This document shows, piece by piece, positions 44,471 to 54,107 of a DNA stretch of 64,000 bases (position 1 is its first letter; each line of letters opens with the position of its first letter). The notes below the pieces were generated by a model. That model did not search any database. It saw nothing but the letters and a program-made list of their open reading frames with translations, and was not told where the DNA came from. Both the position numbers and the translations under genes were made by a program. The stretch is taken from assembly GCF_900114845.1 (NCBI RefSeq), contig NZ_FOUK01000001.1, forward strand, positions 310,001 to 374,000, in the 5' to 3' direction. Source of the stretch: Pimelobacter simplex. GTDB lineage: Bacteria > Actinomycetota > Actinomycetes > Propionibacteriales > Nocardioidaceae.

Positions 44471-46008
44471 TGCAGACCTGGATCCACGTGCTCGACTGGC
44501 GGGCCAGCGCGGATGCCGACGCGGTGGCGATCCGCGACGACCGCGGCGCGCTCACCTACGGCGAGCTGCACGCGCTCGTCGAGACGCGTGCCGGCGGCTG
44601 GCACGAACGCGGCGTCCGCAGCGGCGACGTCGTCGCGGTGCTCTCGCGCAACAGCGCGGAGATGCTCGTCCAGACCCTCGCGCTGGTGCGGATCGGTGCG
44701 CTGCCCCTGCTGCTCAACTGGCGGATGACCGCGCCGGAGGTCGCCGAGCTGCTGGCGATGACCGCGCCGGTCGGGGTGTTCGCCGACCCGACGTCCACGG
44801 CGCTGGTCGACGTGCTGCCCGGTGCCACCCGGGTGGTCGACGGTCCGGCCACCGACGACTGGCTGGCGGCTGCCGGTCTCGTGGGTGATCCGCCCGCCCG
44901 GCCCGACGAGCGGCTGCGGGTCGACGAGGTCGCCCTGCTCATGCACACGAGCGGGACGACCGGCCGGCCCAAGGTGATCCCGCTCGACCACGGCTCGCTC
45001 ATCCGCAACCTGGCGGGCTTCGCGATCGACATCGGCGACCAGGTGCGCGGCAGCAACCACCTGGTGATGATGCCGCTGTTCCACCTCGCGGGCTTCGCGC
45101 AGGCGATGCAGTGCTTCCTCACCGGCGGCACGCTCGTCGTCCACGACGGCTTCGACGCCGACCGCGTGATCGACACGATCGCCGGGCAGCGGATCAACTT
45201 CCTCACCGCGGCGCCGACGATCATCGAGATGCTCGTCGACACGCTCGAGACCCGGCGTCAGGACGCCGATCTCTCCAGCCTGCGCGAGATCCAGTACGGC
45301 GCCGCGCCGATCGCCCCCGAGCTGCTGGAGCGCGCGGTGCGCCGGGTCTGCGGCCGCTTCCGGCAGATCTACGGCAGCACCGAGCTGCAGGGCTTCCTGT
45401 CGGTGCTGCGGCCCGAGGACCACGTCGCCGGGACGGCGCGGCTCGCCTCGGCGGGGCAGGTCGTGCTCGGCTGGGAGGCCCGGCTGGTCGACGCGTCCGG
45501 CGTCGCGGTGCCCCACGGCACGCCCGGCGAGCTGCACGTGCGCAGCGAGAACCTCATCGCCGAGTACTGGCGCGATCCCGACGAGACCGCGCGGGCGTTC
45601 ACCGACGACGGCTGGTTCCGCACCGGTGACGTCGGGATCCTCAGCGCCGAGGGCTACCTCAGCATCGTCGGCCGTGCGAAGGACATGATCATCAGCGGCG
45701 GCGAGAACATCTACCCCGCCGAGATCGAGCGCGCGCTGCTCGACCATCCCGATGTCGCCGAGGTCGCCGTCGTCGCCCGGCCGCACGAGCACTGGGGCGA
45801 GACGCCGTTCGCGTTCGTCGTCCCGGAGCCGGCGGTCGCCACGCTCGACCCCGACGAGCTGCGGGCGTTCTGCCGTGCGCGGCTGGCCGGCTTCAAGTGC
45901 CCCAGCGGCTTCGAGGTCATCGACGCGCTGCCCCGCAACGCCCTCGGCAAGGTGCTGAAGGTCGACCTGCGGCGCCAGCTCGTGGACACCGTTCCCCCGA
46001 CGAGATAG
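44470..46008 (+). CDS. Acyl-CoA synthetase / AMP-dependent ligase (first)
   Basis: A 512-residue ANL-superfamily adenylating enzyme. The phosphate loop MHTSGTTGRPK is at residues 158-168. YGSTE and GWFRTGDVG (hinge region) follow, and the catalytic lysine lies in NALGKVLK. It activates a carboxylic acid, probably the substrate imported by the upstream transporter or an early intermediate, as a CoA thioester. ATG 44470 overlaps the permease stop. Confidence 0.88.
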   Translation: MQTWIHVLDWRASADADAVAIRDDRGALTYGELHALVETRAGGWHERGVRSGDVVAVLSRNSAEMLVQTLALVRIGALPLLLNWRMTAPEVAELLAMTAPVGVFADPTSTALVDVLPGATRVVDGPATDDWLAAAGLVGDPPARPDERLRVDEVALLMHTSGTTGRPKVIPLDHGSLIRNLAGFAIDIGDQVRGSNHLVMMPLFHLAGFAQAMQCFLTGGTLVVHDGFDADRVIDTIAGQRINFLTAAPTIIEMLVDTLETRRQDADLSSLREIQYGAAPIAPELLERAVRRVCGRFRQIYGSTELQGFLSVLRPEDHVAGTARLASAGQVVLGWEARLVDASGVAVPHGTPGELHVRSENLIAEYWRDPDETARAFTDDGWFRTGDVGILSAEGYLSIVGRAKDMIISGGENIYPAEIERALLDHPDVAEVAVVARPHEHWGETPFAFVVPEPAVATLDPDELRAFCRARLAGFKCPSGFEVIDALPRNALGKVLKVDLRRQLVDTVPPTR

Positions 46009-46018
46009 GCAGGACCCG

Positions 46019-47560
46019 ATGGACCACCACCGATCGATCGGCAGCATGCTGCGCCACTGGGCGGGCGAGCGGCCGGACGCGCCCGCCGTCGCCGTCGAGG
46101 GCGTCGCGGAGCACACCTTCGCGAGCTGGCTCGACGCGAGCAGCCGCCTGGCCGGCGGCCTCGCCGCCCACGGCGTCGGCCCCGGTGGCCGGGTCGGCTT
46201 CATCGGCAAGAACGCGGTCACCTGGGCGGAGGTGCTCGCCGCCGCGTCCTTCCGCCGTGCGGCCGCGATCCCGTTCAACTGGCGGCTCAGTGCTGACGAG
46301 ACCACCGCGGTGCTCGCGGACGCCGACGTCGCCGTGCTCGTCGTCGAGGCCGAGCTCCTGCCGCTGCTGGGCCGCTCGGTGCCCGAGGACGGCGCCGCGC
46401 GGGTCCTGCTGCCCGGCGGCGACGAGCGGCCGTACGACGCGTGGCTGGCCGAGCAGGACGCCGTACCGGCGCTGGAGCCGGAGCCGGACGACATCGCCTT
46501 CCTCATCTACACCTCGGGCACGTCCGGGCGTCCCAAGGGCGTGGAGCTGCCGAACCGCGCGATCGCGGCGAACCTCGCGGCGCCCGCGCCGTGGGACATC
46601 GCCGAGGGGCACGTGGTGATGGTGCCGGCGCCGATCTTCCACCTCTCCGGCACCGGCTGGATCTTCTACTGCCTCGGTCTGGGCGCGACGTCTCTCTACG
46701 TGCTCGACATCCGGCCCGACGTCGTCCTCGGTGTCTTCGCCGGCGACCGGGTCGACCACGCGCTGACCGTGCCCGCCGTCGTCCAGTCGCTCGTGCAGCA
46801 CCCCGACGCCGCGGAGCGCTCGTACCCGCGGCTGCGCACGCTGATCTACGGCGGCTCGCCGATGTCGCCGACCGTCGCGGACGCCGCGCGCGAGCTGTTC
46901 GACTGCGACCTGATCCAGAGCTACGGCATGACCGAGACCTGCGGCCCGATCACGTTCCTCGGCCCGGACGACCACCGTCGCGGCGGGGAGCGGCTCGCCT
47001 CGGCCGGCGTTGCCGTGCCCGGCGTCGAGCTCGGCGTCTTCGACCCGGCGACGGGGGAGCGGTGCCCCGTGGGCGAGACCGGCGAGGTCTGGACCCGCAG
47101 CGCGCTGATCATGGCCGGCTACCGCAACCAGCCGGGCGAGCTGAGCGCCGTGCTGCGCGAGGACGGCTGGTTCCGCACCGGCGACGCCGGCTACCAGGAC
47201 GCCGACGGCTACCTGTTCCTGTGCGACCGGGTGAAGGACATGATCGTGTCGGGCGGCGAGAACATCTACCCGGTCGAGGTCGAGAACGTCCTGATGACGC
47301 ACCCCGACGTGCGCGACGTCGCGGTGATCGGGGTGCCGGACGAGCGGTGGGGTGAGACGGTCAAGGCCGTCGTCATCCCCGGGGACCGTCGTCCCGACCC
47401 GGCCGAGCTCGTCGCCCACTGCCGCGAGCGGCTGGCGCACTACAAGTGCCCGACGTCCGTCGACCTGGTCGAGGCGCTGCCGCGCAACCCGAGCGGCAAG
47501 CTGCTCAAGCGCGAGCTGCGGGCGCCGTACTGGGCCGGGCGCTCGCGCGAGATCGCCTGA
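46019..47560 (+). CDS. Acyl-CoA synthetase / AMP-dependent ligase (second)
   Basis: A 513-residue ANL-superfamily enzyme with IYTSGTSGRPKG (from residue 163), YGMTE, DGWFRTGDAG and NPSGKLLKRELR (terminal lysine). It resembles long/medium-chain fatty acyl or aromatic acyl-CoA ligases, and differs enough from the preceding synthetase to suggest a second substrate rather than a recent duplication. The start is 10 bp after the first synthetase. Same operon. Confidence 0.88.
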   Translation: MDHHRSIGSMLRHWAGERPDAPAVAVEGVAEHTFASWLDASSRLAGGLAAHGVGPGGRVGFIGKNAVTWAEVLAAASFRRAAAIPFNWRLSADETTAVLADADVAVLVVEAELLPLLGRSVPEDGAARVLLPGGDERPYDAWLAEQDAVPALEPEPDDIAFLIYTSGTSGRPKGVELPNRAIAANLAAPAPWDIAEGHVVMVPAPIFHLSGTGWIFYCLGLGATSLYVLDIRPDVVLGVFAGDRVDHALTVPAVVQSLVQHPDAAERSYPRLRTLIYGGSPMSPTVADAARELFDCDLIQSYGMTETCGPITFLGPDDHRRGGERLASAGVAVPGVELGVFDPATGERCPVGETGEVWTRSALIMAGYRNQPGELSAVLREDGWFRTGDAGYQDADGYLFLCDRVKDMIVSGGENIYPVEVENVLMTHPDVRDVAVIGVPDERWGETVKAVVIPGDRRPDPAELVAHCRERLAHYKCPTSVDLVEALPRNPSGKLLKRELRAPYWAGRSREIA

Positions 47561-47587
47561 CGGACGACGCCGAGGAGGGGGAGAACA

Positions 47588-48325
47588 GTGGTCGCACGGT
47601 ACGAGGAGGTCGCCCGGTCGCTCGCGCGCCGGATCGAGGACGCCACCTACCCGGTGGGCTCGCAGCTGCCGCCGGAGGTCGAGCTCGCGTCGGCGTACGC
47701 CGTCTCGCGGGCGACCGTGCGCTCCGCTCTCGACTCGCTCGAGCGGCTGGGCATGGTCTCGCGCCGCCGCCGGATCGGGACGCGCGTCGAGTCGGTGCGG
47801 CCGACCACCGGCTACGCCCGCACCGTGACGACGATGAACGAGCTCGTCCAGTACTCCACCGAGACCCGGCGCAGCGTCCTCGGTCAGTGCGAGGTCGTCG
47901 CCGACGACGACCTCGCCGCCCTGCTCGGCTGCGTGCGGGGCCGGCCGTGGGTGCACCTGCGGATGCTGCGGCTCGACGAGGTCGGCGGCCTCGACGAGCA
48001 GCGTCCGCTCTGCCACACCGACGTCTACCTCGACCCGGATGTCGCGCTCGTCGTCGGCGACCGGATGGCCCGTCCCGACGGGCTGATCAACGAGATCGTC
48101 GAGCAGTGCACGGGCCGGATGACGGTCCGCGTCGACCAGCGCATCCGCGCCTGCTCGCTGTCGGCCGACCTGGCCGCGGCACTGCACGCGGAGGTGGGCA
48201 GTCCTGCGCTCCAGATCGTGCGCCGCTACGTCGAGCGCTCGGGCGACGTCGCGCAGGTGACCGTGTCCGTGCACCCCGCCGACCGCTTCGAGTTCACCGT
48301 CTCCATGGAGCGCGCCGGCGGCTGA
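47588..48325 (+). CDS. GntR/HutC-family transcriptional regulator
   Basis: A 245-residue regulator with an N-terminal GntR winged helix (VGSQLPPEVELASAYAVSRATVRSALDSLERLGMV, about 22-56) and a C-terminal UTRA ligand domain. GTG 47588 has a very strong GGAGGGGGAGA ribosome site. It probably responds to a metabolite of the importer/ligase pathway. I found no convincing HutC-type operator. Confidence 0.85.
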   Translation: MVARYEEVARSLARRIEDATYPVGSQLPPEVELASAYAVSRATVRSALDSLERLGMVSRRRRIGTRVESVRPTTGYARTVTTMNELVQYSTETRRSVLGQCEVVADDDLAALLGCVRGRPWVHLRMLRLDEVGGLDEQRPLCHTDVYLDPDVALVVGDRMARPDGLINEIVEQCTGRMTVRVDQRIRACSLSADLAAALHAEVGSPALQIVRRYVERSGDVAQVTVSVHPADRFEFTVSMERAGG

Positions 48326-48382
48326 GACCGCTCCGCTCCACCCCATCACCATCCCGGGAAACCCCCTAGAAATGAGGAAGAA

Positions 48383-49549
48383 GTGCGCATCACCGAGATC
48401 CGCGAGGTCGACGTCCCCCTGCAGGGGGACATCGCCAACGCGGTCGTCAGCTTCGCCGAGCACAAGGTCTCGCTGGTCGCCGTGGTCAGCGACGTCGTGC
48501 GCGACGGCGTCCCGCTGACGGGTGTCGCGTTCAACTCGATCGGCCGGCACGCGCAGGGCGGCATCCTCCGCGAGCGGATGATCCCGCGGGTCCTCGGCGC
48601 CGACCCGGCGTCGTTGCTGGCTCCCGAGGGCGGACTGCTCGACCCTGCGCGGGTCCTCGACTGCGCTCTGCGCAACGAGAAGCCCGGTGGGCACGGCGAT
48701 CGCGCCGCGGCGGCCAGCGCCGTCGAGCTGGCGTGCTGGGACCTGATCGCGAAGGCCAACGACGAGCCGGCGTACGCCACCATCGCGCGTGCTCACGGCC
48801 GGACGCCCGTCACTGCGGGGGTTCCGGTCTACGCGGCGGGTGGCTACTACCAGGCGGTCGACGACCTCGCCCGGCTCACCGACGAGGTGCGCGGCTACCT
48901 CGACGCGGGCTATCCCGCGGTGAAGATCAAGATCGGCGGCCTGCCGCTCGCCGACGACCTGCGCCGGGTCGAGGCAGCCGTCGCCGCGGCCGGCGGGGGT
49001 GACCGGGTCGCCGTCGATGCCAACGGTCGGTTCGACCGCGAGCGCGCCCTGGCCTACGGAGACGCGCTCGCGCCGCTCGGTCTGCGCTGGTACGAGGAGG
49101 CCGTCGACCCGCTCGACTTCGCGCTCCACGCCGAGCTCGCCGCTGCGTACGACGGCCCGATCGCGACCGGCGAGAACCTCTTCTCGCGCCAGGACGTCGC
49201 GAACCTGCTGCGCTTCGGCGGCGTCCGGCCCGACCGGGACCTGCTGCAGATGGACGCCGGGCTCAGCTACGGGCTCACGGAGTACGCCGCGATGATCGCG
49301 CTCATGGAGGAGGCGGGCTTCGACCGGCGCGCCGCCGTCCCGCACGGGGGGCACCTGGTCAACCTGCACATCGTCGTGGGTCTCGGGCTCGGCGGGTGCG
49401 AGGCGTACCCCGGCGTCTTCCAGCCCTTCGGCGGCTACAGCGACGACTGCGTGCTCGCCGACGGGCTGATCCGGCCCGCCGACCACCCGGGCTTCGGCCT
49501 GGAGGCCAAGGTCGGGCTGGGCGACGAGATCGCGAAGCTGGTGGCCTGA
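48383..49549 (+). CDS. D(-)-tartrate dehydratase-like enolase-superfamily enzyme
   Basis: A 388-residue mandelate-racemase-subgroup enolase. It has K181/K183 (VKIKIGG), metal ligands D212 (DANGRF), E238 (YEEAVDPLDF) and E264 (ATGENLF), and H321 (PHGGHL). From memory, the Bradyrhizobium D-tartrate dehydratase has K184, D213, E239, E265 and H322, with the same segments and K102 in NEKPGGHG (here K100). All positions correspond within one to three residues. It should dehydrate D-tartrate or a closely related alpha-hydroxy acid. GTG 48383 has GAGGAAG upstream. Next to it is a PanE-type reductase. Confidence 0.8.
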   Translation: MRITEIREVDVPLQGDIANAVVSFAEHKVSLVAVVSDVVRDGVPLTGVAFNSIGRHAQGGILRERMIPRVLGADPASLLAPEGGLLDPARVLDCALRNEKPGGHGDRAAAASAVELACWDLIAKANDEPAYATIARAHGRTPVTAGVPVYAAGGYYQAVDDLARLTDEVRGYLDAGYPAVKIKIGGLPLADDLRRVEAAVAAAGGGDRVAVDANGRFDRERALAYGDALAPLGLRWYEEAVDPLDFALHAELAAAYDGPIATGENLFSRQDVANLLRFGGVRPDRDLLQMDAGLSYGLTEYAAMIALMEEAGFDRRAAVPHGGHLVNLHIVVGLGLGGCEAYPGVFQPFGGYSDDCVLADGLIRPADHPGFGLEAKVGLGDEIAKLVA

Positions 49550-50484
49550 TGGCCGGCACGGACGCTCCGCTGCGCATCGCCGTCGTCGGCTGCGGCGCCA
49601 TGGGCTCGGTCTACGCCGCCCGGCTCGCCGGCGCCGGGCACGACGTCCTCGTCGTCGACGCCTGGGCCGACCACGTCGCGGCGATCGCCCGCGACGGACT
49701 CGCCCTCTCGGGGCCCGACGGCGAGAGAACCGCGCAGGTACGGGCTTTCCCGGCGCCACCGGCCGAACCGGTCGACCTGGTGGTGCTGGCCGTCAAGGCC
49801 GCCGACGTCGTGCCGGCCGCCTCCGGTCTTGCCCCGCTGCTGGACGACGGCACCGTCGTCCTCACGATCCAGAACGGCCTCGGCTCGGCCGAGCAGGTCG
49901 CCGGCGTCCTCGGACCCGACCGCCTCGCCGTCGGGATCGCCAGCGGCTTCGGCGCCTCGCTCACCGCCCCGGGCCGGGTCCACCACAACGCCATGAAGGC
50001 CCTCCGCTTCGGCGCCTACTCCGGGTTGCCCTCCGCCGACGTCGAGCGGGTCGCCACGGCCTGGCGGGCCGGCGGCTTCGACGCCGCCGCGGTGGACGAC
50101 ATCGCCGCCATGCAGTGGGAGAAGCTCATCTGCAATGTCGCCTACAGCGCACCCTGCGCGCTGACCGGCCTCACCGTCGGCGAGGTCATGGACCACGACG
50201 AGATGGGCCCGATCAGCCGCGCCGCCGCGACCGAGGCCTGGGAGACCGCACGGGAGCTGGGGATCGGGATCGACGTCCCGGACCCGGTCGCGCACGTCCG
50301 CGCGTTCGGCGCCCAGATGCCGGCCGCCAAGCCCTCCGCGCTCCTCGACATCGAGGCCGGCCGCCGCAGCGAGATCGCTGTCATCAACGGGGCGATCCCA
50401 CGCGAGGCCGCCAAGGTGGGTCTGACCGCCCCGGTCAACGCGACGCTCACCGGGTTGGTGCGCACGCGCGAGGCGGGCTTCTAG
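49549..50484 (+). CDS. Ketopantoate reductase-like (ApbA/PanE family) oxidoreductase
   Basis: A 311-residue NAD(P)-dependent reductase. The Rossmann motif GCGAMGSVYAARLAGAG, the catalytic-region K in MQWEKLICN and the C-terminal helix bundle with PSALLDIEAGRRSEIAVINGAI are all present. ATG 49549 overlaps the stop of the dehydratase gene. In a catabolic setting it would reduce a 2-oxo acid other than ketopantoate, possibly the product of the dehydratase; that is inference. Confidence 0.82.
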   Translation: MAGTDAPLRIAVVGCGAMGSVYAARLAGAGHDVLVVDAWADHVAAIARDGLALSGPDGERTAQVRAFPAPPAEPVDLVVLAVKAADVVPAASGLAPLLDDGTVVLTIQNGLGSAEQVAGVLGPDRLAVGIASGFGASLTAPGRVHHNAMKALRFGAYSGLPSADVERVATAWRAGGFDAAAVDDIAAMQWEKLICNVAYSAPCALTGLTVGEVMDHDEMGPISRAAATEAWETARELGIGIDVPDPVAHVRAFGAQMPAAKPSALLDIEAGRRSEIAVINGAIPREAAKVGLTAPVNATLTGLVRTREAGF

Positions 50485-50553
50485 CTGGCTGGTCCTCTGC
50501 GGCTTCGCCTGCGATCTCGGGGTTGTGTCGGACCCTCCTGATCTAATATGGGT

Positions 50554-51852
50554 ATGGCTTCTCGGACCGCCTTCACCCCGCTGCTCACCCGCCTGCGTGC
50601 GGGTGTGGAGCAGCGCGAGGAGTCGGTGGTCGCCGAGTGGGCGGGGATCGTGGAGTGGGCCGCTGGCAATGTGGTGGCGGGCTCGGCTGAGGCGGTGGGC
50701 GCTGCGACCATCCGGGACGGTTTCGTCGACACGGGTCTGCCGATCGCGGGTGAGGGTGCGCCGCTGGTCTCGGAGTTCGCGCTCATGGAGCTCGTGGCGG
50801 TGCTGGGCCGTTCCCCTGATGGCGGCCGGGTCTATGTCGGCCGGGTGCTGGAGTGTGCGTGGCGCCTGCCGCAGGTCTATGCGTCGGTGGTGGCGGGGCG
50901 GTTGGCGCCGTGGCGGGCCGAGCGGATCGCGGAGGCCACTCGCCCCCTCTGCCCTGCGGCCGCGGCGTTCGTGGACCGGCAGCTGTTCAATGCCACCGGG
51001 GTCGGCTGGGCGCAGCTGGAGCGGTTGATCGCGGAGGCGGTCATCCGGTTCGACCCCGAGCGCTACGAGGCCGAGCGTTCGGCGGCGACCGACCATCGCT
51101 ACGTCGAGGTGGGGGTGCCGGACACGAATGGGCTGGTGCGGCTCGACGGTCTCCTTGATGCGGCCGACGGCCGTGACCTGGATGACGCGATCAGCCGCCG
51201 CGCCACGCTGCTCGGCCGGCTCGGGAACGAGGCGAGCCTGGACGTGCGCCGCTCCCAGGCGCTGGGCGACCTCGCCCGCAACGACCTCACTCTGGACCTC
51301 GGCTCCGACGGCGCCCCTAGCCGCCGAGCCGTGCTCAACGTCCACATCACTGATGCGACGCTGGTTGGCGCCAACCCGGTCGGCCGGTGGGACCAGCAGC
51401 CCGTGAGCGCCGAGCAGATCCGTGAATGGCTGGCCCAGCCCGGGATGTCGGTGACGGTACGGCCGGTGATCGACCTCGCCGACCATGTGCCGGTGACGGC
51501 CTACGAGATCCCCGACCGCCACCGCCAAGCCGTTGAGCTCCGCGACCACACCTGCCGCTTCCCGTACTGCACCCGACCAGCGATGCGCTGCGACCTCGAC
51601 CACGCCACACCCCACAACCGGGGCGGGCCGACGTGCCCGTGCAACCTGGTCCCGTTGTGCCGGCGTCACCATCGCGCCAAGACCCACAGCCAGTGGCGCT
51701 ACCAGGTCACCACGATCGGCACCTACGTCTGGCGAAGCCCGTCCGGCTTCCACTTCGAGGTGAGCCACCGCGGAACACACCCACAAGAGCACTCAGACTC
51801 CGGCGAAGACCCCGAGCCAGCGGTGTACCGGCAACAACCAGACACCCACTGA
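50554..51852 (+). CDS. DUF222/HNH endonuclease-domain protein (13E12 family)
   Basis: About 432 residues. An N-terminal helical DUF222 region (residues 1-290) precedes an HNH nuclease domain (CDLDHATPHNRGGPTCPCNLVPLCRRHHRAKT, about 350-385), with the CxxC zinc pair in CRFPYC. Such genes occur in many copies in actinobacterial genomes, and their biological role is unsettled. ATG 50548 is an alternative start; a TAATAT box at 50544-50549 suggests a leaderless message from the ATG at 50554. The gene has more A/T-ending codons than its neighbours. Confidence 0.8.
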   Translation: MASRTAFTPLLTRLRAGVEQREESVVAEWAGIVEWAAGNVVAGSAEAVGAATIRDGFVDTGLPIAGEGAPLVSEFALMELVAVLGRSPDGGRVYVGRVLECAWRLPQVYASVVAGRLAPWRAERIAEATRPLCPAAAAFVDRQLFNATGVGWAQLERLIAEAVIRFDPERYEAERSAATDHRYVEVGVPDTNGLVRLDGLLDAADGRDLDDAISRRATLLGRLGNEASLDVRRSQALGDLARNDLTLDLGSDGAPSRRAVLNVHITDATLVGANPVGRWDQQPVSAEQIREWLAQPGMSVTVRPVIDLADHVPVTAYEIPDRHRQAVELRDHTCRFPYCTRPAMRCDLDHATPHNRGGPTCPCNLVPLCRRHHRAKTHSQWRYQVTTIGTYVWRSPSGFHFEVSHRGTHPQEHSDSGEDPEPAVYRQQPDTH

Positions 51853-51985
51853 CCACCGCACCCAGGTACCGCAACCACTGCGGCGCGCCACCACGCCATC
51901 AGTAAAGAAGACCCCAGCCCGCGAGGCGCCGAAGCCGACCCTCGCCAAGCCAAGCCCACCCCAAGCCGCGCCCCGAGTCCGCCCC

Positions 51986-53398
51986 TCAGAGATCCACCGG
52001 CGCGGCCAGCCGTCCGACGAGCGCCGTCGCCGCCGCGACCTGCGGCGAGACCAGGTGGGTGCGGGCGCCGTCACCCTGGCGGCCCTCGAAGTTCCGGTTG
52101 GTCGTCGACGCCGAGCGGACGCCCTGCCCGAGGGCGTCGGGGTTCATCGCGGTGCACATGGAGCAGCCCGAGCCGCGCCACTCGAAGCCGGCGCCGGTGA
52201 ACACCCGGTCGAGTCCCTCGGCCTCGGCGGCCCGGACCACCGCGGCCGATCCCGGCACGATCAAGGCCCGCACGCCGGGCGCCACCGGGCGCCCGCTCGC
52301 CCGGACGACGTCCGCCGCCGCGCGCAGGTCCTCGAGCCGGCCGTTGGTGCAGGAGCCGATGAACACGGTGTCGACGGCGATCGCGCGCATGGGCGTCCCG
52401 GGGGAGAGGTCCATGTAGGCCAGCGCCCGCGCGGCGACGTCGTCGTCCGGCGCGGGGGTCGGGACGACGTCGTCGATCGCGACGGCCTGGCTGGGGTTCG
52501 TGCCCCAGGTGACGGTCGGGACGACGTCGGCCGCGTCGATCACGACCGACCGGTCGAAGACGGCGTCGTCGTCGCTGCGCAGCGTCCGCCAGTACGCCGT
52601 TGCGGCCTCCCAGTCCGGCCCGGTCGGCGCGAAGGGCCGGCCGGCGAGGTAGGCGAGGGTCGTCGCGTCGGGAGCGATCAGCCCGCCGCGGGCACCGCAC
52701 TCGATGCTCATGTTGCACAGCGTCATCCGCTGCTCGACGGTGAGCGAGTCGACGCAGCTGCCGCGCAGCTCGAGCACCGACCCGGCGCCGCCGTTGACGC
52801 CGATCGCCCGCACCACGTGGAGCGCGAGGTCCTTCGCGGTGACCCCCGGCCCCAGCACGCCGTCGATGCGGACCTCCAGGCTGCGCGGTCGCTCCATCCA
52901 GAGCGTCTGGGTGGCCAGCACGTGCTCGACCTGGCTCGTCCCGATCCCGAACGCCAGCGCGCCGAGGGCGCCGTGCGTCGAGGTGTGCGAGTCGCCGCAG
53001 ACGATGCTCAGACCGGGCTGGCTGAGCCCCTGCTCGGGTCCGATCACGTGGACGATCCCGTTGCCCGCGGAGCCCAGTGGGTGGTGGGGGACGCCGAACT
53101 CGGCGCAGTTGCGCCGGACGGTCTCCATCTGGAGCCGGCTCAGCGGGTCGGCGACGCCGTCGAGCAGTGGCAGCGGCAGCGGCCGGGTGGTCGGGACGTT
53201 GTGGTCCTCGGTGGCCACCGTGAGGTCCGGCCGCCGTACGCCGCGCCCGGCCGCGCGCAGCCCGGCGAACGCCTGCGGCGAGGTCATCTCGTGCAGCAGG
53301 TGCAGGTCGACGTACAGCAGGTCGGGAGCGCCGTCCCCGTCACCGCGGACGACGACGTGGTCGTCCCAGAGCCTGTCGAGGAGCGTGCGCGCGCCCAC
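51986..53398 (-). CDS. LeuC-type (aconitase family) dehydratase, large subunit; no small subunit nearby
   Basis: A 470-residue protein with the LeuC [4Fe-4S] cysteines C350 (IGSCTNGR), C412 and C415 (GSGCSMC), and the [24 protein letters not shown] and ATEDHN segments. The family works with a separate small LeuD-like subunit carrying the swivel domain; none lies within the flanking 1.5 kb. Aconitase-family dehydratases of similar size include dimethylmalate and maleate hydratases, so the substrate may not be isopropylmalate. The probable start is GTG 53398, 13 bp after the VOC stop, which suggests a VOC-LeuC operon under the TetR regulator. Confidence 0.82.
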   Translation of the reverse strand: MGARTLLDRLWDDHVVVRGDGDGAPDLLYVDLHLLHEMTSPQAFAGLRAAGRGVRRPDLTVATEDHNVPTTRPLPLPLLDGVADPLSRLQMETVRRNCAEFGVPHHPLGSAGNGIVHVIGPEQGLSQPGLSIVCGDSHTSTHGALGALAFGIGTSQVEHVLATQTLWMERPRSLEVRIDGVLGPGVTAKDLALHVVRAIGVNGGAGSVLELRGSCVDSLTVEQRMTLCNMSIECGARGGLIAPDATTLAYLAGRPFAPTGPDWEAATAYWRTLRSDDDAVFDRSVVIDAADVVPTVTWGTNPSQAVAIDDVVPTPAPDDDVAARALAYMDLSPGTPMRAIAVDTVFIGSCTNGRLEDLRAAADVVRASGRPVAPGVRALIVPGSAAVVRAAEAEGLDRVFTGAGFEWRGSGCSMCTAMNPDALGQGVRSASTTNRNFEGRQGDGARTHLVSPQVAAATALVGRLAAPVDL

Positions 53399-53411
53399 CG
53401 GGTCAGCCGGG

Positions 53412-53993
53412 TCAGCCGGTGACGGCGGCGCGCAGCCTCCGGTCGGCGGCGGTGCGCGGGGGAGTGCCGAGGTCGTCGGGTCCGAAGGAGCGCATCCAGC
53501 AGGCGAACTCGAGCAGCACGCCGTCGGGGTCCTGGAAGTAGAACGAGCGCACGTAGACGCCGTCGTGCATCTCCGGCGCCACCTGCGACGGGCTGTCGTC
53601 GTGGTTGACGATCGGGCCGACGCGGACGCCGGCGGCCTTGAGCTTGGCGCGGTACTCCTGGAACTTCTCCGGCGGGACGTCGAAGGCGACGTGGTTGAGC
53701 GAGCTGACCGCACTCGTCCACTCGCCGAAGCCGGGCTTCTCCTCCGGCGCCGAGATGCCGGGGACGCCGTCGGGCGCGTCGGGGAACCAGAAGAAGGCGA
53801 GCGAGTTGCCGTTGCCGGCGTCGAAGAAGAAGTGCTGACCGAGGTCGTCGGGCAGGTCGAGCGTCTTGAGGAGGGGCATGCCGAGGATGCCGCTGTAGAA
53901 GTCGACCGTGCGCTGCATGTCCGAGGACACCAGGGCCACGTGGTTGAAGCCGCGCAGCTCGAACTGGGTGTTGGCGTTGGCGGAGGTGCTCAT
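53412..53993 (-). CDS. VOC-family (glyoxalase/extradiol-type) protein
   Basis: A 193-residue vicinal-oxygen-chelate protein of the glyoxalase / bleomycin-resistance / extradiol dioxygenase fold. Two beta-alpha-beta-beta-beta modules are recognisable, opening with [26 protein letters not shown] and [20 protein letters not shown]. Candidate metal ligands are the His in NHVAL and NHVAF and the Glu in LLEFAC. It could be an extradiol dioxygenase or an epimerase/isomerase. ATG 53993 diverges from tetR across a TetR-type operator. Confidence 0.8.
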   Translation of the reverse strand: MSTSANANTQFELRGFNHVALVSSDMQRTVDFYSGILGMPLLKTLDLPDDLGQHFFFDAGNGNSLAFFWFPDAPDGVPGISAPEEKPGFGEWTSAVSSLNHVAFDVPPEKFQEYRAKLKAAGVRVGPIVNHDDSPSQVAPEMHDGVYVRSFYFQDPDGVLLEFACWMRSFGPDDLGTPPRTAADRRLRAAVTG

Positions 53994-54023
53994 CGTGGTG
54001 TCCTTCCGGTCGTCCCGAGGTAG

Positions 54024-54051
54024 AACCTGACACTAACATCAGATTCAGGTT
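54024..54051. promoter_or_regulatory. TetR-type operator, site C (VOC/tetR divergent promoter)
   Basis: AACCTGA (54024-54030) and TCAGGTT (54045-54051) form a perfect inverted repeat. Between them, CATCAGATTC (54037-54046) is shared with sites A and B. The region controls both the VOC-LeuC operon and the TetR gene, fitting autorepression. Confidence 0.65.
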
Positions 54052-54107
54052 TGCGCCAGGAAGACGGGATCGCCGGATCCCCGCCCGGGTTCCGGTAGAA
54101 CTGACCT

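Noticed and set aside
45917..49759. Minus-strand open frame of about 1,280 codons opposite the ligase/regulator/dehydratase genes
   Set aside because: It is a GC-skew shadow: the plus-strand genes have clear motifs and overlaps, while this frame is Arg/Gly/Pro/Val-rich, motif-free and lacks a ribosome site.
50554..51852. HNH gene as part of a mobile element or phage
   Set aside because: DUF222/HNH proteins are common chromosomal singletons in actinobacteria; no flanking repeats or other phage genes were seen.
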